A DNA stretch of 64,000 nucleotides from DASSKA01 sp963839365 (GTDB lineage Bacteria; Actinomycetota; Actinomycetes; Propionibacteriales; Nocardioidaceae). The notes beneath the pieces were generated by a model. That model searched no databases, was not told the origin of the DNA, and saw only the letters and a program-made list of their open reading frames with translations. Both the position numbers and the translations under genes were made by a program. Positions 60,461 to 64,000 of this stretch are shown here, in pieces. Position 1 is the first letter of the stretch; the number at the start of each line of letters is the position of its first letter. The stretch is from assembly GCA_963839365.1 (NCBI GenBank), contig CAWIUT010000010.1, positions 186,001-250,000 of the forward strand, in the 5' to 3' direction.

Positions 60461-61210
60461 ATGGGTCAGGTGATGACCCCCGACGAGCCGCGCCAGAACG
60501 TGCTCAAGCATGTGCAGGTGCGTGAGTACGTGCGTGAGCTCGTCGCGGGAGCGGAGCCGGGGTCACCGGCTCCGTCCGAACGGGAGCTGGTGCAGCAGTT
60601 CCACGTGGCGCGGATGACGGTGCGGCAGGCGCTGGACGCACTGGTCTCCGAGGGGCTGCTGGAGCGGGTGCCGGGCCGGGGCACGTTCGTGGCCCGCACG
60701 AAGGTGGAGGTGTCCACCCCGCTGGCCAGCTACACCGAGGAGATCGGGCGCCGGGGGATGAAGCCGGACTCGCGGACGTTGCTGGCTCGGATGGAGTCGG
60801 CGGGGCCGGGAGTGGCCAAGGCGCTGGAGATCAACGAGGGCGACAAGGTGGTGCACTGGCAGCGGCTGCGGCTCGCCGACGCGGTGCCGATGTGTCTGGA
60901 GGACGCGTACCTCGCCGACAGCGTGGTGCCGCGGTTCCTGGACGCGCCGCTGCCCTCCAGCCTGTACGTGGAGCTGCAACGTCGCGACATGATGCCGACC
61001 TGGGGCGAGGACTCCATCGACGCCGGCGTGGCGCGGCCCGAGGAGGCGGAGCTGCTGGAGATCTCGCCCGGCGCGTCGGTGCTGCGCATTGCCCGCCGGG
61101 CGTTCGCCGGCAAGGTGGCGGTCGAGGTGTCCCGCTCCATCTACCGCGCCGACCGGTTCACGCTGTGGGTGCCGCTGTCGCGGCCGCCGCGGGCCAAGCT
61201 CGGCTCGTGA
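60461..61210 (+). CDS. GntR/HutC-family regulator with UTRA domain
   Basis: 249 residues from ATG 60461. The winged helix begins VREYVRELVAGAEPGSPAPS and ERELVQQFHVARMTVRQALD, followed by LVSEGLLERVPGRGTFVA. The UTRA effector domain (about 75-245) has the usual alternating strands, for example ALEINEGDKVVHWQRLRLAD and VLRIARRAFAGKVAVEVSRS. The stop overlaps the next gene start (GTGA), so it belongs to the operon of Mo-enzyme maturation genes and may regulate it. The ligand is unknown. Confidence 0.9.
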   Translation: MGQVMTPDEPRQNVLKHVQVREYVRELVAGAEPGSPAPSERELVQQFHVARMTVRQALDALVSEGLLERVPGRGTFVARTKVEVSTPLASYTEEIGRRGMKPDSRTLLARMESAGPGVAKALEINEGDKVVHWQRLRLADAVPMCLEDAYLADSVVPRFLDAPLPSSLYVELQRRDMMPTWGEDSIDAGVARPEEAELLEISPGASVLRIARRAFAGKVAVEVSRSIYRADRFTLWVPLSRPPRAKLGS

Positions 61211-61803
61211 GGACCGCGGGGCTGCTGCTCGCGGCGGGCGCCGGCGCCCGGATGGGCACCCCGAAGGGGCTGCTGCGCGACGCGCGGGACGTGCCGTACC
61301 TCGACCGGGTGCTGGGGGCCCTGTTCGAGGCCGGCTGCGAGACGGTCACGGTGGTGCTCGGAGCCTGCGCCGAGGACGCGGCCGCGCTGCTGGCCGAGGC
61401 CGGCTGGGACGGCGACCCAGCCGTCGACGTGGTGGTCGCCCCGGACTGGGCGGAGGGGATGGGCGCCTCGCTGCGCGCCGGGGTCGGTGCGCTGGAGCGC
61501 TGCTCCGCCGAGGCCACCGTGGTGATGCTGGTGGACCTGCCCGACGTCGGACCGGCGGCGATCGCCCGGGTGGTCGCGGCCGGCGCCGGCCCGGACACGC
61601 TCGCCCGTGCGACGTACGACGGGCTGCCGGGGCACCCGGTGCTGCTGGGCCGGGAACACTGGCCGGGCGTGCTGGCCACCGCGACCGGCGACCGGGGCGC
61701 CCGTGACTACCTGGCCGGCCGGGACGTGCTCGAGGTCGAGTGCGGCGACCTGGCGACCGGCCGTGACGTGGACCGGCCGGAGGACCTGCGCCGCCATCGG
61801 TAG
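61207..61803 (+). CDS. MocA-type nucleotidyltransferase (molybdenum cofactor cytidylyltransferase-like)
   Basis: 198 residues from GTG 61207. GT-A-like fold with the nucleotide loop LLLAAGAGARMGTPKGLLRD, a VTVVLGACAEDAAAL strand and VVAPDWAEGMGASLRAGVGA. VVMLVDLPDVGPAAIARVVA contains the metal-binding Asp, and GLPGHPVLLGREHWPGVLA is a MocA/MobA hallmark. MocA adds CMP to molybdopterin for xanthine-dehydrogenase-family enzymes, which fits the CoxE and XdhC genes that follow. Confidence 0.9.
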   Translation: MRTAGLLLAAGAGARMGTPKGLLRDARDVPYLDRVLGALFEAGCETVTVVLGACAEDAAALLAEAGWDGDPAVDVVVAPDWAEGMGASLRAGVGALERCSAEATVVMLVDLPDVGPAAIARVVAAGAGPDTLARATYDGLPGHPVLLGREHWPGVLATATGDRGARDYLAGRDVLEVECGDLATGRDVDRPEDLRRHR

Positions 61804-61828
61804 CACCGGCGCGGCCGCCGCGAGTGGG

Positions 61829-61834
61829 TAGCCT
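61829..61834 (+). promoter_or_regulatory. -10 element for leaderless moxR transcript
   Basis: TAGCCT, six bases before the MoxR ATG (61841), with no ribosome binding site in between. An internal promoter of the operon is suggested. Confidence 0.45.
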
Positions 61835-61840
61835 GGCGAG

Positions 61841-62724
<884 letters not shown>

Positions 62725-62728
<4 letters not shown>

Positions 62729-63849
62729 CCACCCGCCCGCCCGAGCAGCTGCACGCCCCCGACGAGCTGCTGCTCGGCTTCACCCGGGCGCTGCGCGCCG
62801 CCGGCGTGCGGGTCACCCTGGATCGCGCGCAGGCCTACCTGGAGGCGGTGGCGCTGCTCGGCCTGGGCGACCAGTGGGCCACCTACTGGGCGGGGCGTAC
62901 GACGCTGTGCGCCGGCCCGGACGACCTGGACCGCTACGACCGGGTCTTCGCGGCGTGGTTCCTGTCCCGCCGCCGCGAACCGGCACCGCCCCAGCAGCCG
63001 GACCGGACGGTGAGCAGCGCCGAGCTGACCGAGGACGACCACGACACCGGTGAGGGCGACGACGGGGAGCCCCTGCAGGCGCTGGCCAGCAGCACCGAGG
63101 TGCTCCGGCACCGCGACATCGCCGAGATGGACGCAGCCGAGAGGGCTCGGCTGGCCGAGCAGTTCGGCACCCTCCGGCCGCGGACACCGCACCGGGCGGC
63201 CACCCGGCGTACCCCGTTCCGGCGCGGCGACCTGGACACCCACCGCACCCTGCGCCGCACCCTGGCCCGGATGGGCGAGCCCGCGGAGCTCGCCTGGCGG
63301 CGCCGGGGCACCCGCCCGCGCCGGGTGGTGCTGCTGGTCGACGTGTCCGGGTCGATGAGCGCCTACGCCGACGCGCTGCTGCGGCTCGCGCACCGGTTCG
63401 TCGCGTCCGCCGACGGCCCGGACGTGGAGGTGCTGACGGTGGGCACCCGGCTGACGCACATCACCCGGGCGATGCGGCAGCGCGACCCCGACCGCGCGAT
63501 CGTGGCCGCGGGGGAGACGGTGCCCGACTGGTCCGGCGGCACCCGGCTCGGGGAGGCGCTCAAGACCTTCCTGGACCGCTGGGGGCAGCGCGGGATGGCC
63601 CGCGGCGCGGTGGTCGTGGTGTTCAGCGACGGCTGGGAGCGCGGCGAGGCCAGCCTGCTCGCGGAGCAGATGCAGCGGCTGCACCGGCTCGCGCACGAGG
63701 TGGTCTGGGTGAACCCGCACCGCGGCAAGGCCGGCTACCAGCCGGTGCAGCAGGGAATCGTGGCGGCCCTTCCCTACGTTGACCATTTCATGGCAGGGCA
63801 CTCCCTGCAGACGTTCGCGGATCTGATCGAGGTGGTCGCGCATGCGTGA
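62725..63849 (+). CDS. VWA-domain protein, CoxE-like
   Basis: 374 residues from GTG 62725. The N-terminal ~190 residues are helical with an acidic/Ser-rich stretch in the middle (DDHDTGEGDDGE). The C-terminal VWA domain has a full MIDAS: DVSGSMSAYADALLRLAHRF, the Thr in WSGGTRLGEALKTF and the Asp in VFSDGWERGEA. It is the usual partner of the MoxR-type ATPase, together forming a metal-dependent chaperone for Mo-Cu/Mo enzymes. The stop is overlapped by the following XdhC gene. Confidence 0.93.
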
Positions 63850-64000
63850 GGTGCTGCCCCAGCTGCTCGAGTGGTGGAACGCCGGGGAGACCGTCGGCGT
63901 GGGCACGGTGGTCGCCACGTTCAGGTCCGCGCCCCGGCCGCCGGGCGCCTCGATGCTGGTCGGCCCCGGCGGGGAGGCGGTCGGGTCGGTGTCCGGCGGC
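63842..64000 (+). CDS. XdhC/CoxI-family protein, N-terminal part (cut by window edge)
   Basis: 53 residues are present before the right edge. EVLPQLLEWWNAGETVGVGT, VVATFRSAPRPPGASMLVGP, then GGEAVGSVSGG match the start of XdhC/CoxI proteins, which insert the sulfurated molybdenum cofactor into xanthine dehydrogenase-family enzymes. It overlaps the CoxE stop. The structural genes of the enzyme itself probably lie further right. Confidence 0.85.
   Translation, partial: MREVLPQLLEWWNAGETVGVGTVVATFRSAPRPPGASMLVGPGGEAVGSVSGG

Overview
The window is very GC-rich chromosomal DNA with the gene content of a mycothiol-using actinobacterium: mshA, a mycothiol-dependent maleylpyruvate isomerase family member, carD, the SenX3-RegX3-PhoU phosphate module, an LpqE-like lipoprotein, a DUF3263 protein and an orphan groEL under CIRCE control. 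The neighbourhoods carD/ispD/ispF/cysS/rlmB and mshA/ybjN/gpmA/senX3/regX3/phoU suggest Propionibacteriales such as Nocardioidaceae, but that placement is inference. No phage, integron, CRISPR array or insertion sequence is visible.

Layout. 1-2.3 kb: the end of a purine (allantoin) catabolic operon, then a decayed AbiEi/DUF559-type gene flanked by two copies of an inverted-repeat element. 2.4-9.9 kb: a small secreted protein, typA, an acetate-transporter-like protein, an M4 peptidase with a C-terminal emfourin-like domain, an SDR, then mshA and ybjN. 9.9-17.1 kb: a DMT permease, regX3-senX3 diverging from phoU across a PHO box, a mycothiol-dependent enzyme, lipoproteins, gpmA and a UbiA prenyltransferase. 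17.3-30.7 kb: carD, a degenerate IspD-like gene, ispD, ispF, a sulfite-oxidase-like membrane enzyme, an APC permease, two coupled C39-type peptidases, cysS, rlmB and a DUF4032 gene.

31-40 kb is the most unusual block: an IclR regulator divergent from a coupled catabolic operon (hexulose-phosphate synthase-like, SIS isomerase, a polar-amino-acid-type ABC transporter, KDPG-aldolase-like, KDG-kinase-like), followed by soxR and a split transketolase behind a SoxR-like box. 40-51.4 kb: csbD, tRNA-Thr, pdxY, an extradiol dioxygenase with a MarR regulator, a frame-disrupted AAA ATPase, ung, DinB, fetB-like, otsA, an oxidoreductase, DUF3263, LytR_C and otsB. 51.5-64 kb: a SAM-I riboswitch before thrC-cysO, a 12-bp minisatellite between nitronate monooxygenase and a PPOX gene, tandem CIRCE plus groEL, a DUF6230/DUF6114 cluster, alkB with an SOS box, and an operon for maturation of a molybdenum hydroxylase (GntR, MocA-like, MoxR, CoxE, XdhC) that runs off the right edge.

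Three leads deserve most attention: the small IspD-like protein that keeps the MEP-binding loop missing from the neighbouring IspD; the IclR/HPS/PHI/KDG operon, whose substrate is unknown; and the SAM-riboswitch thrC-cysO pair, which implies that the enzyme belongs to sulfur assimilation or methionine synthesis. Several genes show disrupted frames (1.3-2.3, 42.5-43.0, 44.8-45.0 and 51.0 kb) that need to be separated from assembly error.
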